Positions 35,189 through 43,300 of a stretch of 44,184 bases of DNA are shown here, piece by piece. Every line of letters starts with the position of its first letter. The first letter of the stretch is position 1. The stretch lies in NCBI GenBank assembly GCA_030682795.1, contig JAUXNJ010000014.1, positions 1-44,184 on the forward strand, written 5' to 3'. Origin of the DNA: Sphingobacteriaceae bacterium (GTDB lineage Bacteria > Bacteroidota > Bacteroidia > UBA7662). Below the pieces are notes generated by a model that searched no databases, was not told where the DNA came from, and worked only from the letters and a program-made list of their open reading frames with translations. The position numbers and the translations under genes were made by a program.

Positions 35189-36085
35189 TTATTTTTTGGC
35201 CTCGCTTACCAGATATACACCAGTGAAAATGAGGAAGCCATAAAACACCTGTTCGGGCAACAATTTGTCGCGCCCGCTCCACATCGCAATTAGGGTTGCC
35301 AGCAGCGGCTGCAGGTAAATGTAAGTGCCTACTACCGACGCTTTGGTGTGCTTGAGTGCCCAGGCGTTGAGCCAATAAGCCGCAATGCTGATGCCTACAA
35401 TGATAAACCAAAAAGCGGCCCAGGCGGTGGCGTCGAACTGGTGCCAGGGTACCTGCAGACCTTCGCGCAAGCCAAAGGGCAGCACCATCAAGGCACCAAA
35501 CAAAAACAGCCATTTAACCACGGTGAAAGTATCGTATTTGGCCATCATGGGCTTGATGAGCACCAGATAAACGGCAAAAAGCATGGCGTTGAGCATGACG
35601 AAGAGGTTGCCCAGACTACTGTTGTAGGTACCGCCACGCGCAAAAACGCTTTCGGCACTTAAAATCAGGAGCAGGGCACCCGTAGTTCCCAGGGCAATGC
35701 CGGTGAGCTTTTTCCATCCCAACTTCTCCTTCAAATAAAAAGAAGCAAAGGCCAGGATAAAAATGGGAGTGGTAATCATGATTACCGAGGCATTGATGGG
35801 CGAGCTGATGGCCAATCCTTTAAAAAACAACAGCATATTGCCTGCTACGCCGAAAAAGGCGCAAATGGCGAGGTAGCCCAGGTCGCGCAGCGGTACCGAT
35901 GGCCGGTTGCGTTGCACCAGCGGATGCATGGCCCAAAAAAAAGCGCAGGCAATGACCACTCTAAAGAGGATAAAAGCCTGCGGTTGTATGAGTTTTGGCA
36001 TTACTTCCTTGGCAACGGTATAGGAAGCGCCGTAAAAAAGTGCCGTTAATAGGAGGGAGCCGTGGACCAGCAGCCGGGTTTTCAT
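35189..36085 (-). CDS. EamA/DMT family transporter
   Basis: 298 aa from ATG 36085. About ten hydrophobic helices in two EamA repeats: first repeat with LLTALFYGASYTVAKEVMP and PINASVIMITTPIFILAFASFYLKEKLG, second with LGNLFVMLNAMLFAVYLVLIKP and SVVGTYIYLQPLLATLIAMW. The drug/metabolite transporter family exports small metabolites or amino acids; the substrate is unknown. The TTG at 36100 lies above a -7 promoter element (36089-36096), so ATG 36085 is the better start. Confidence 0.92.
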   Translation of the reverse strand: MKTRLLVHGSLLLTALFYGASYTVAKEVMPKLIQPQAFILFRVVIACAFFWAMHPLVQRNRPSVPLRDLGYLAICAFFGVAGNMLLFFKGLAISSPINASVIMITTPIFILAFASFYLKEKLGWKKLTGIALGTTGALLLILSAESVFARGGTYNSSLGNLFVMLNAMLFAVYLVLIKPMMAKYDTFTVVKWLFLFGALMVLPFGLREGLQVPWHQFDATAWAAFWFIIVGISIAAYWLNAWALKHTKASVVGTYIYLQPLLATLIAMWSGRDKLLPEQVFYGFLIFTGVYLVSEAKK

Positions 36086-36088
36086 CGC

Positions 36089-36096
36089 GCAAAAGT
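36089..36096 (-). promoter_or_regulatory. -7 promoter element abutting the EamA start codon
   Basis: TACTTTTG on the minus strand matches TAnnTTTG exactly, with only 3 nt between it and the ATG at 36085. This would give a transcript with almost no leader, as for the M16 protease gene. The -33 box is poor. Confidence 0.4.
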
Positions 36097-36134
36097 ACAA
36101 TGCGCCTGCTTAAGCTAAGTCAGCGATTACATAT

Positions 36135-36752
36135 TTAAAATACGCGATATCCTACCGAAATGAGCCACTGACTAGGGCGCGCATCGGTGGTAAAGCTTTG
36201 GCCACCGGTTGTGATGGACTCGCCAAACTTGCCCAGACTGCCTTCGTATTTAAGATCAAGCACCAGTTTCCAGATGTCGAGGCCCACCCCTACCTGAAAG
36301 CCTACGGTATTGTTGCGGTAGGCATCGGTGATGTTGGCTTTGATGTTGCTTTCGGTGAGGTCGGCCCGAATGAGCGAAGAAAAAACGGGACCAGTATTGG
36401 CCCGGAAAACCCCAAAAAACTTTTTGCCTACCAACACAGGTATATCAATTCGCTGGAAACGCAGGTCGGCCGTATTTGTATTATTACCAGTGGTGGTGGT
36501 AATTTGCGAGCCGGTACGGGTGTACAGCAATTCGGGCTGAACATAAAAGCCGAGCACTTGAATGCGGCTGTAAAAACCAAGGTGCATGCCCAAGTCGGAG
36601 CTCGACTCGATGCTTACGTTGTTGATGTTTGTAAAATCTTGATAGCGAACGTTGTATGAACTAACGCCACCACGAATGCCCAATTGGAAAAATTGGGCCT
36701 GGGCGGGTACAGTAGCCGCAGCGAGGAGCAAGAGAAGAAGCATTTTTTTCAT
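36135..36752 (-). CDS. Outer-membrane beta-barrel protein, PorT family
   Basis: 205 aa. Signal peptide at residues 1-19 (MKKMLLLLLLAAATVPAQA). Alternating-hydrophobicity strands follow: FFQLGIRGGVSSYNV, LGMHLGFYSRIQVLGFYVQP, NTVGFQVGVGLDIWKLVLDL, ending in WLISVGYRVF with a terminal Phe, the outer-membrane assembly signal. The family includes the PorT component of type IX secretion, but most members are uncharacterised small barrels; I would not call this PorT itself. It is divergent from the metal-related operon at 36.8 kb (74 nt between starts). Confidence 0.87.
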   Translation of the reverse strand: MKKMLLLLLLAAATVPAQAQFFQLGIRGGVSSYNVRYQDFTNINNVSIESSSDLGMHLGFYSRIQVLGFYVQPELLYTRTGSQITTTTGNNTNTADLRFQRIDIPVLVGKKFFGVFRANTGPVFSSLIRADLTESNIKANITDAYRNNTVGFQVGVGLDIWKLVLDLKYEGSLGKFGESITTGGQSFTTDARPSQWLISVGYRVF

Positions 36753-36826
36753 AAAGACCAGTGTTTATACTCACAAAGTAACAAGCGTTACACAATAATG
36801 CCAGCATTTTTAACGTAATTTGTTTT

Positions 36827-37207
36827 GTGCGTGTTGTAAAATCGATATTAATTCTGCTCTACCTGTTGAGTAGCTTGCCTGTTTTGGCGAGTTATCACTA
36901 CTGTTTGGGCAGGGTAAAGCAGATTAGTTTTTACGAGACGAGTTATTCCGATTGTGTTTGTCCCGCCCCCGAAGAAAACCGAGATTGTTGCGACGATGAA
37001 CAGGCTTTGCTCGATTTTCAAGACGACCATGCGGGAAGTGCGTATTTATTAGTGCTGTCGTTTGAAGGTGCCGAGCTGGTGCTTCCAATGGGTTTCGAAA
37101 TGGCGGCTGTGCAGGCACAAATGCTGGGTTTGCCTTTGGCGCACGCGCCACCTTTGCTCACAACAAACAGTGCTTTGTTTGTGCAGCACCAAGCTTTTTT
37201 GTTATAG
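36827..37207 (+). CDS. Small exported Cys-rich protein, HYC_CC_PP-like family
   Basis: 126 aa from GTG 36827. Signal peptide at 1-21 (MRVVKSILILLYLLSSLPVLA). The mature part starts with HYCLGRVK, then CVCPAPEENRDCCDDE, and near the end AHAPPLL. These three marks (HYC, CC, PP) match a small Bacteroidota family that I recall as HYC_CC_PP. The paired Cys and His look like metal ligands. The next genes encode an exported HMA protein and a TonB receptor, so a role in metal (possibly copper) handling is likely. No ATG is available for the start. Confidence 0.72.
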   Translation: MRVVKSILILLYLLSSLPVLASYHYCLGRVKQISFYETSYSDCVCPAPEENRDCCDDEQALLDFQDDHAGSAYLLVLSFEGAELVLPMGFEMAAVQAQMLGLPLAHAPPLLTTNSALFVQHQAFLL

Positions 37208-37299
37208 GAGAGATGCAGCCAATTCGAGCTGCAGACCTGCGGGTCGAGAAAAAACCTTATCTTTATCTCTATCATTATCAAAACATTAAAGCAATTACA

Positions 37300-37668
37300 A
37301 TGAAAAATTTTCTTTCTATAGGCCTGCTGGCCATCGCCTTCTTCTTTGTTTCAAACCAAAATGCTGCTGCTCAGAAGCCACCTAAAAAAGCTACGCTCAA
37401 CATCGAAATTTCGGGCAATTGTGGCATGTGCGAGCGCCGCATCAACAATGCTTTGGACGTGCCCGGCGTGATGGTTTCGAGCTGGGACCGTTACACCAAG
37501 AAGGCCGAAATCGTTTACAATCCCCGTAAAATCAGTGAAGAAAAAATTCACGAATTGATTGCGGGCGTAGGTCACGATACCAACAAAGCGAAAGCCAAAA
37601 CCGAGGTATATTCGAAATTGCCAGGCTGTTGCTTGTACCGTGAGAACAATAATCCGCACGAGGATTAA
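37300..37668 (+). CDS. Exported heavy-metal-associated (HMA) domain protein
   Basis: 122 aa from ATG 37300, chosen because it gives a clear signal peptide (MKNFLSIGLLAIAFFFV, cleaved after NAAAQ); the frame is open further upstream. The HMA ferredoxin-like fold has the metal-binding motif in SGNCGMCERRINNAL (CxxC near residues 45-48). A further Cys pair lies in KLPGCCLYREN near the C-terminus. It would bind a soft metal such as copper in the periplasm. It precedes the TonB-dependent receptor by 2 nt, so the two are co-expressed and may pass the same metal. Confidence 0.9.
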   Translation: MKNFLSIGLLAIAFFFVSNQNAAAQKPPKKATLNIEISGNCGMCERRINNALDVPGVMVSSWDRYTKKAEIVYNPRKISEEKIHELIAGVGHDTNKAKAKTEVYSKLPGCCLYRENNNPHED

Positions 37669-37670
37669 GC

Positions 37671-39932
37671 ATGATGCGTTTTATGCTTGTGGTGGTGCTG
37701 CTTTTAGGTGGCACCGCTGCGGGGGCGCAAGACAGTTTGCGGGGTTTTGTTTTTGAAGAAACCGCCACAGGCCGTTTGCAGCCTTTGATGGCCGCCAATG
37801 TGGTTTGGCTGGGCACTACCGTGGGTACCAGTGCCGATGCCAAGGGATATTTTGCATTGCCCGCGCATCCAGATACGCGGCAATTGGTAATCAGTTACAT
37901 TGGTCATGAGCCGGACACCTTGTTTATCAGGACTTTTGAGACCGTCAAAGTGGTGCTTAAGTCGGGCTCTAAAATCAGCACCGTGGAAGTCCAGGCCGAG
38001 CGGGCAGGCACCTTTGTGTCGAGTTTGAATCCCATCAAAACCCAGGTAATGACCGAAAAGGAGCTTTTTAAAGCTGCTTGTTGCAATTTATCGGAGAGTT
38101 TTGAGACCAATCCCGCCGTGGATGTGAGCTATACCGATGCGGTAACCGGCGTGAAGCAAATTCAGATGCTCGGTTTAAGTGGCAATTACATTCAGATGCA
38201 GCGCGAAAACTTGCCCGATATTCGTGGGTTGGCGGCCAATTACGGCCTGACCTTTGTGCCCGGCAGTTGGATTGAGAGCATCCAGGTAGTGCGCGGCATT
38301 GGTTCGGTGGTGAATGGCTACGAGAGCATTGCCGGCCAAATTAATTTAGAGCTTAAAAAGCCCGATCAGGGAGATTTTTACTTCATCAACGGCTACCAGA
38401 ACCAGATGGGGCGGTCGGAGTTGAACTGGTACAGCCGCCACCAAGTGAACCGCCGTTGGAGCACTGCTTTGCTGGCGCATGGCAATTTAACCAATCTGAA
38501 AAACGACGTAAACAAGGACGGCTTTTTGGACTTGCCCTTGGGGAGTCAGCTCAACCTGCACAACCGTTGGAAGTACGACGATGGTAAGGGTGTGAGCGCG
38601 CAACTAGGCGTGGCCGCTTTGACCGACGAGCGTTTAGGCGGACAGGTGGATTTTGAATCGGACCGGGCACCGGAGCTGCAGCCCACTTTGTATGGCAGCA
38701 GCATGCGTGTGAACCGGGCTGAGGTGTACGGCAAGCTCGGCTATGTGTTTCCGCAGGAGCGGTACCGTTCGGTGGGATTAATGGCCAATGCGGTGCAGCA
38801 GCAGATGAATGCCTTTTTTGGCGACCGTAATTATACCGGCTTTCAACAGAGCTTTTACAGCAATTTGATTTATCAGGATATTTTGGGCAACACCAACCGC
38901 AAGTACAGGGCGGGACTGAGTTTGATGGCCGAGCGGTATGATGAGCGATTTGTGGATCGGGCGCCGGCGCGGGCATCGGATACGCAGTACGAGCGTACTG
39001 AGCTGGTGCCGGGGGCATTTTACGAGCTCACGGTATCGCAAGCGCGTTACCAGTTGGTGGGTGGTTTGCGGGCCGATTACCATAATTTATATGGAGGCAT
39101 GCTCACGCCGCGCTTGCATGGCAAGTACGATTTCACCGACAAAACCGCGTTGCGGTTAGCTCTTGGCCGAGGCTACCGGGTGGCCAATGTGTTTGCTGAA
39201 AACATGGGCGGCTTGGTGAGTTCGCGCGAGGTTGTGATTCAGGGCACGCATCCGAGCGGTTTTGGCTTGGAGATGGAGCGGGCCTGGAATGCCGGCTTGA
39301 GTTTGACCCACGACTTTAAGTTTAGGTACCGGGAGGCGAGCGTGAATATAGATGTGCACCATACTACTTTTGAGAACCAGGTGGTGGTGGATTACGATTT
39401 TTCGCCTCGGCAGCTGCTGTTTTACAATTTGCAGGGGCGGTCGTACAGCAACAGCGCACAAATTGAAGTAGTGCTGCAGCCTGCCCGGCGTTTTGACGTA
39501 AAAATGGCGTATCGCTATCTCGATGTAAAAACCCAATACCAAACGGGTTTATTGAGCAAGCCCTTGATTGCCCGCGACCGGGTGTTTTTAAACATGGCCT
39601 ATGCCACCCGCAGCAAATGGAGTTTCGACTATACGGTACAGTGGATAGGTACCAAACGTTTGCCCGGCACTACCCAGAATCCCGAAGCTTTCCGTTTCCC
39701 CGAACGTTCGCCTTCGTATTTTTTGATGAACGGACAGATTTCGAAGGCTTGGAAGCGCTTTGACTTTTATGTAGGTATAGAAAATATGGCTGATTTTAGG
39801 CAGACCCAATTGGTGAATGCAGCGGACCAGCCCTTTTCACAATACTTCGACGCCAGCATGGTGTGGGGACCGGGCATTGAGCGCATGGTGTACGTTGGTT
39901 TTAGGTTTAGGATACAACCAGTGGTTGAATAG
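37671..39932 (+). CDS. TonB-dependent outer-membrane receptor, probably metal-related
   Basis: 753 aa. Signal peptide to about residue 20. A carboxypeptidase-regulatory-like domain follows (about 22-100, GFVFEETATGRLQPL...DAKGYFALP). The plug domain spans about 120-230 (CCNLSESFETNPAVDVS, IQMLGLSGNYIQM, RGIGSVVNGYESIAGQINLELK). The rest is a 22-strand-type barrel ending in VYVGFRFRIQPVVE. The plug start CCNLSESF is frequent in receptors encoded beside HMA proteins. Together with the exported HMA protein and the Cys-rich protein upstream it probably imports or senses a metal or metal complex. The terminator 250 nt downstream may close this operon. Confidence 0.94.
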   Translation: MMRFMLVVVLLLGGTAAGAQDSLRGFVFEETATGRLQPLMAANVVWLGTTVGTSADAKGYFALPAHPDTRQLVISYIGHEPDTLFIRTFETVKVVLKSGSKISTVEVQAERAGTFVSSLNPIKTQVMTEKELFKAACCNLSESFETNPAVDVSYTDAVTGVKQIQMLGLSGNYIQMQRENLPDIRGLAANYGLTFVPGSWIESIQVVRGIGSVVNGYESIAGQINLELKKPDQGDFYFINGYQNQMGRSELNWYSRHQVNRRWSTALLAHGNLTNLKNDVNKDGFLDLPLGSQLNLHNRWKYDDGKGVSAQLGVAALTDERLGGQVDFESDRAPELQPTLYGSSMRVNRAEVYGKLGYVFPQERYRSVGLMANAVQQQMNAFFGDRNYTGFQQSFYSNLIYQDILGNTNRKYRAGLSLMAERYDERFVDRAPARASDTQYERTELVPGAFYELTVSQARYQLVGGLRADYHNLYGGMLTPRLHGKYDFTDKTALRLALGRGYRVANVFAENMGGLVSSREVVIQGTHPSGFGLEMERAWNAGLSLTHDFKFRYREASVNIDVHHTTFENQVVVDYDFSPRQLLFYNLQGRSYSNSAQIEVVLQPARRFDVKMAYRYLDVKTQYQTGLLSKPLIARDRVFLNMAYATRSKWSFDYTVQWIGTKRLPGTTQNPEAFRFPERSPSYFLMNGQISKAWKRFDFYVGIENMADFRQTQLVNAADQPFSQYFDASMVWGPGIERMVYVGFRFRIQPVVE

Positions 39933-40180
39933 GCGTAACGGATGTGTGGTTTGAGTTTGTATATCAAAATATTTAATTTTTGAATCAACGTACGTGTAAA
40001 CACGTAATAAATTATTGATAATCAGAGGTTAATGGTTGAGGCATTAAAAGAAATTGCCTAGATTTTCAACCTGATTGCTACTTGGCCTTTGTGCAAAGTA
40101 GTGTCACAAGACTAAACCAAACCTGTGATATGAATAGCAAACCATTAGAAATGGTAGTGCATGATGATGCGTAATTTATT
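39933..40180 (+). other. Gap after the TonB receptor holding a 14-codon frame before a strong terminator
   Basis: About 250 nt, AT-rich at first. At 40130-40174 an ATG opens a frame of 14 codons (MNSKPLEMVVHDDA), preceded by AAACCTGTGAT. This resembles the AAACCTATAGT before the ATGAATAACAA start of the large gene at 40322. Small hairpins (ACCAT/ATGGT at 40141-40153; GCAT/ATGC near 40159-40170) lie inside it. It could be a leader peptide, a short RNA or a truncated gene copy; no coding support beyond the frame. Confidence 0.35.
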
Positions 40181-40217
40181 AGGCATATACGGCTTTGGTC
40201 GTGTATGCCTTTTTTAT
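40181..40217 (+). terminator. Strong rho-independent terminator
   Basis: An 11-bp stem AGGCATATACG / CGTGTATGCCT (one T-G pair) with an 8-nt loop at 40181-40210 is followed by six T. It separates the TonB operon and the 14-codon frame from the large secreted-protein gene. Confidence 0.92.
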
Positions 40218-40321
40218 TTCGTAGCTCTTAAACTAATCATTTCTTACTACGACCAGCTCATTCATTCAAATGAGTGTGAAATGCATAATCAACAATAAAA
40301 TCAAAAACCTAAACCTATAGT

Positions 40322-43300
40322 ATGAATAACAACTATTTACAGAGTAGTCTGAAGGGCTTATTGCCTGGAAGACGCTGGCTATTCTTTCTTTCGCTGATTT
40401 TTCTAACGACCAATGTCTTTGGTCAGGCTAGGAATTACCAATTCGGACAAAGCAGCGCGGCCTATACGGAAATTACGGGAGGCACCACTTCCACCGCCAT
40501 TGAGGATGATGGAACAGAGGTGCTTGCTTTGCCTTTTCCGTTTACCTATGCGGGAACTGCGGTTACTGAAATCACCGTCAGCACCAATGGCTTTGTGCGC
40601 ATGGCTGGTGGAGCTGTTTTTGGTTCGAGTTGGACAAATACCATTGAAAGCACGGCTAGTTTGCCTGTCTTGGCTCCCTTTTGGGATGACCACCACTTAG
40701 TGGCAGCAAGTGGTACCATTGTGTATGCAACCACCGGAACAGCTCCTAACCGTCAATTTTCAATTGAATTTAGAGATGTTGTTACTTCAGGTTCTGGTAG
40801 TACTACAGCTACTTCTAGAGCTCGTTTTAAAGTTACCTTATTTGAAACATCTAATCAGATTGTTTATCACTACGGAACGTCATCTGCCACTACAACTTTG
40901 TCTGGTTCAATTGGTATGAATAGCGCACCAGGTGGTGCAGGGCAGTTTTTAAGCGTCGTTCCCGGTGTTGTTGCAACGGTGAGTACGTCTATACCTGTTA
41001 ATAACCTGGTAACGCTTCCTGATAGTGGTGTGGTTTATACCTTTACTCCAAGTCCTGCCAGCTGTGGAATGCCTTGGGCCATTGCTTCTTCGGCAATCAC
41101 GCAAACCGGTTTTTCCTTAAACTGGAGAAATGCTGGTAGCACTTCTTATCAATATGTAGCTTCTACCTCTCCTAATGTACCAACTGGTGCGGGTACTGCT
41201 GTTGCGGATACCTTTGTTACAGTAACAGGTTTAGCTTCAAGTACGGCGTACTATGTACATGTACGTAGTGTGTGTACGGGCGGAACGAATTCGGCTTGGG
41301 CTGGTCCAATCGTTGTAACTACTGGTGGACCTGTAAGCAGCGTTGCCTCTGGATTATGGAGTAATCCTGGCATATGGTCTACAGGTTCGGTTCCTATCTC
41401 CAGTTCAAGTGTCACTGTGTCAGCCGGCGATTCGGTTATTTTTGACGTGGCTACCAGTTCGGTGTTCAGCTTAACTGTGAATGGCGTTTTAGGAGTAAAT
41501 GCTACAGCTGCACGTACTTTGAGTGTAGCAGGTGATGTGAGTGTAGCTGCTTCGGGCAGTCTAAATTTTGGTGTACCAACCACTGGTACTGCGTTGCGTA
41601 TTTTGGAATTAACCGGAAACTTTACCAATGCTGGAACATCTAACATGGCCAGTGGTAATGCAGCGATTCGTTTTTTGGGTACAACAGCCCAGACCTATAC
41701 AAATTCTGGAACATTAACCAACAATGCTGTTGGTCAGTTAATTATTTCAAATGCTGCTGGTGTAACCCTGGCGTCTCCTGTAACCATTGGCTTTAACTTA
41801 GACTTGGTAGCTGGTGTGTTGAATGCAGGAACTAACCTTACTTTTGATCAAGTAGCGGTTAATACTACTTCTTCTCAGGTGCGTCGTTCTCCTCTTGGTT
41901 CTTTAGTAGGAACGCCAACGATCACTTCTACGGTTTACAACGTTCAGTACGTATTTTTCACAGGTCAAACTTCTGCCTTAATCACAGAAGGTCCTGAAAT
42001 TCCTGCTTCACGTACCATCAATGCTTTAACCATTAGCAACATTGCAGGTTTGAACCTCACGGGCAACCTCACGTTGACTGCTGCTACCAGCGCACTTGTT
42101 TTAACGAACGGTGTAATTACTTTACCAGCGGGTGGTAAAATCATTTGTTCTAATTCAGGCTTTGCTCCCACTGTGGGATCTGCTACTTCTTTTGTGAATG
42201 GCGGTTTTGAAGTGGTGGTTAACTCTGCTACCGCCGTTACTCGGAATTTCCCGGTAGGATCTGTTGTAGATGGTGTGCCAGTGAGAGGTCATGTTGTTAT
42301 TGCATCTATGATTACCGGAACAGCTACGCCTCAATCTGTATTGGTAACACCTGTAGGTGCGCCATCAGGTACAGGTGTGAGCCCAATGGGCCCACGTGCT
42401 TTTCGAATTACCTCCACGGGTTCTATTGGCACTACGGCTACAGTAGCCTTGAACTGGGATGCCAGAGATGCACTTAGCTTTGCTGGTAGTTTAGCAAACA
42501 TTCGGGTTATTCAGGCAACAGCCTTAACTGGCAGTGCTTGGACTGCACGCAGTGCTTCAGGAACTGCTGGTAGTTTAACAGGTACGGGTACGCGTACTAC
42601 CTCGGCCATCAACCTTAGCAATGGTAATTTCTTTGCTTGGGGTACGGTGTCAACAGGTGATGTGGCAGTTACAAACATCACCAGTCCAGTAAGCGGCGCT
42701 TGCTTTGGTCAGGCCGAAAACGTAGTAGCTGTACTTAGAAACGATGGTGCGAGCATCAATCGTGCTACAACGCCTATTACGGTAAAAGGTACGGTAACTA
42801 CCCCAGGGGGTACAGTAATCAACTTGACCAACGTGGTAAGAAACGCAGGTACTTTTGGCTTGGCACAATTTGATACGGTTGTTTTCACAGATGCTTTGAA
42901 TATGGTTGATTCAGGTAATTATGTAGTTCGCGTGTTTATCGACTCATTAACTGCTTCTGTGCGTACAAACGATACCATTACACGTACCATTCGCAGTGAT
43001 GCTTGGTCTGCGCGTGCAAATCCATCTCAAATTATTACTTCTCAGAGCTCCACAGTAGAGGTGCTTCGCAATGGTGTTGTGGCTTCGCAGGCGGGTGTAT
43101 TACCACGCAGTACAGCTGCTGTTCGGATATCAGAAATGGTAGCGTTCAGAACTGGCGGAGGTGCACAGCCTATTTATCCGGCGTATGTGCCAGCAGCAGC
43201 TGCTGACTTCCTTGAATTCACCAATTTTGGTGATACTGCTGCCAACATTGGTGGCTGGAATCTTGAGATTTTTGGCGTAGGCGCTCGTACGTATGCGTTC

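Noticed and set aside
36753..36826. Overlapping divergent promoters between the PorT-like gene and the HYC_CC_PP-like gene
   Set aside because: TTACTTTG on one strand and TAATTTG on the other are each imperfect, so I could not support specific elements, though divergent promoters must exist here.
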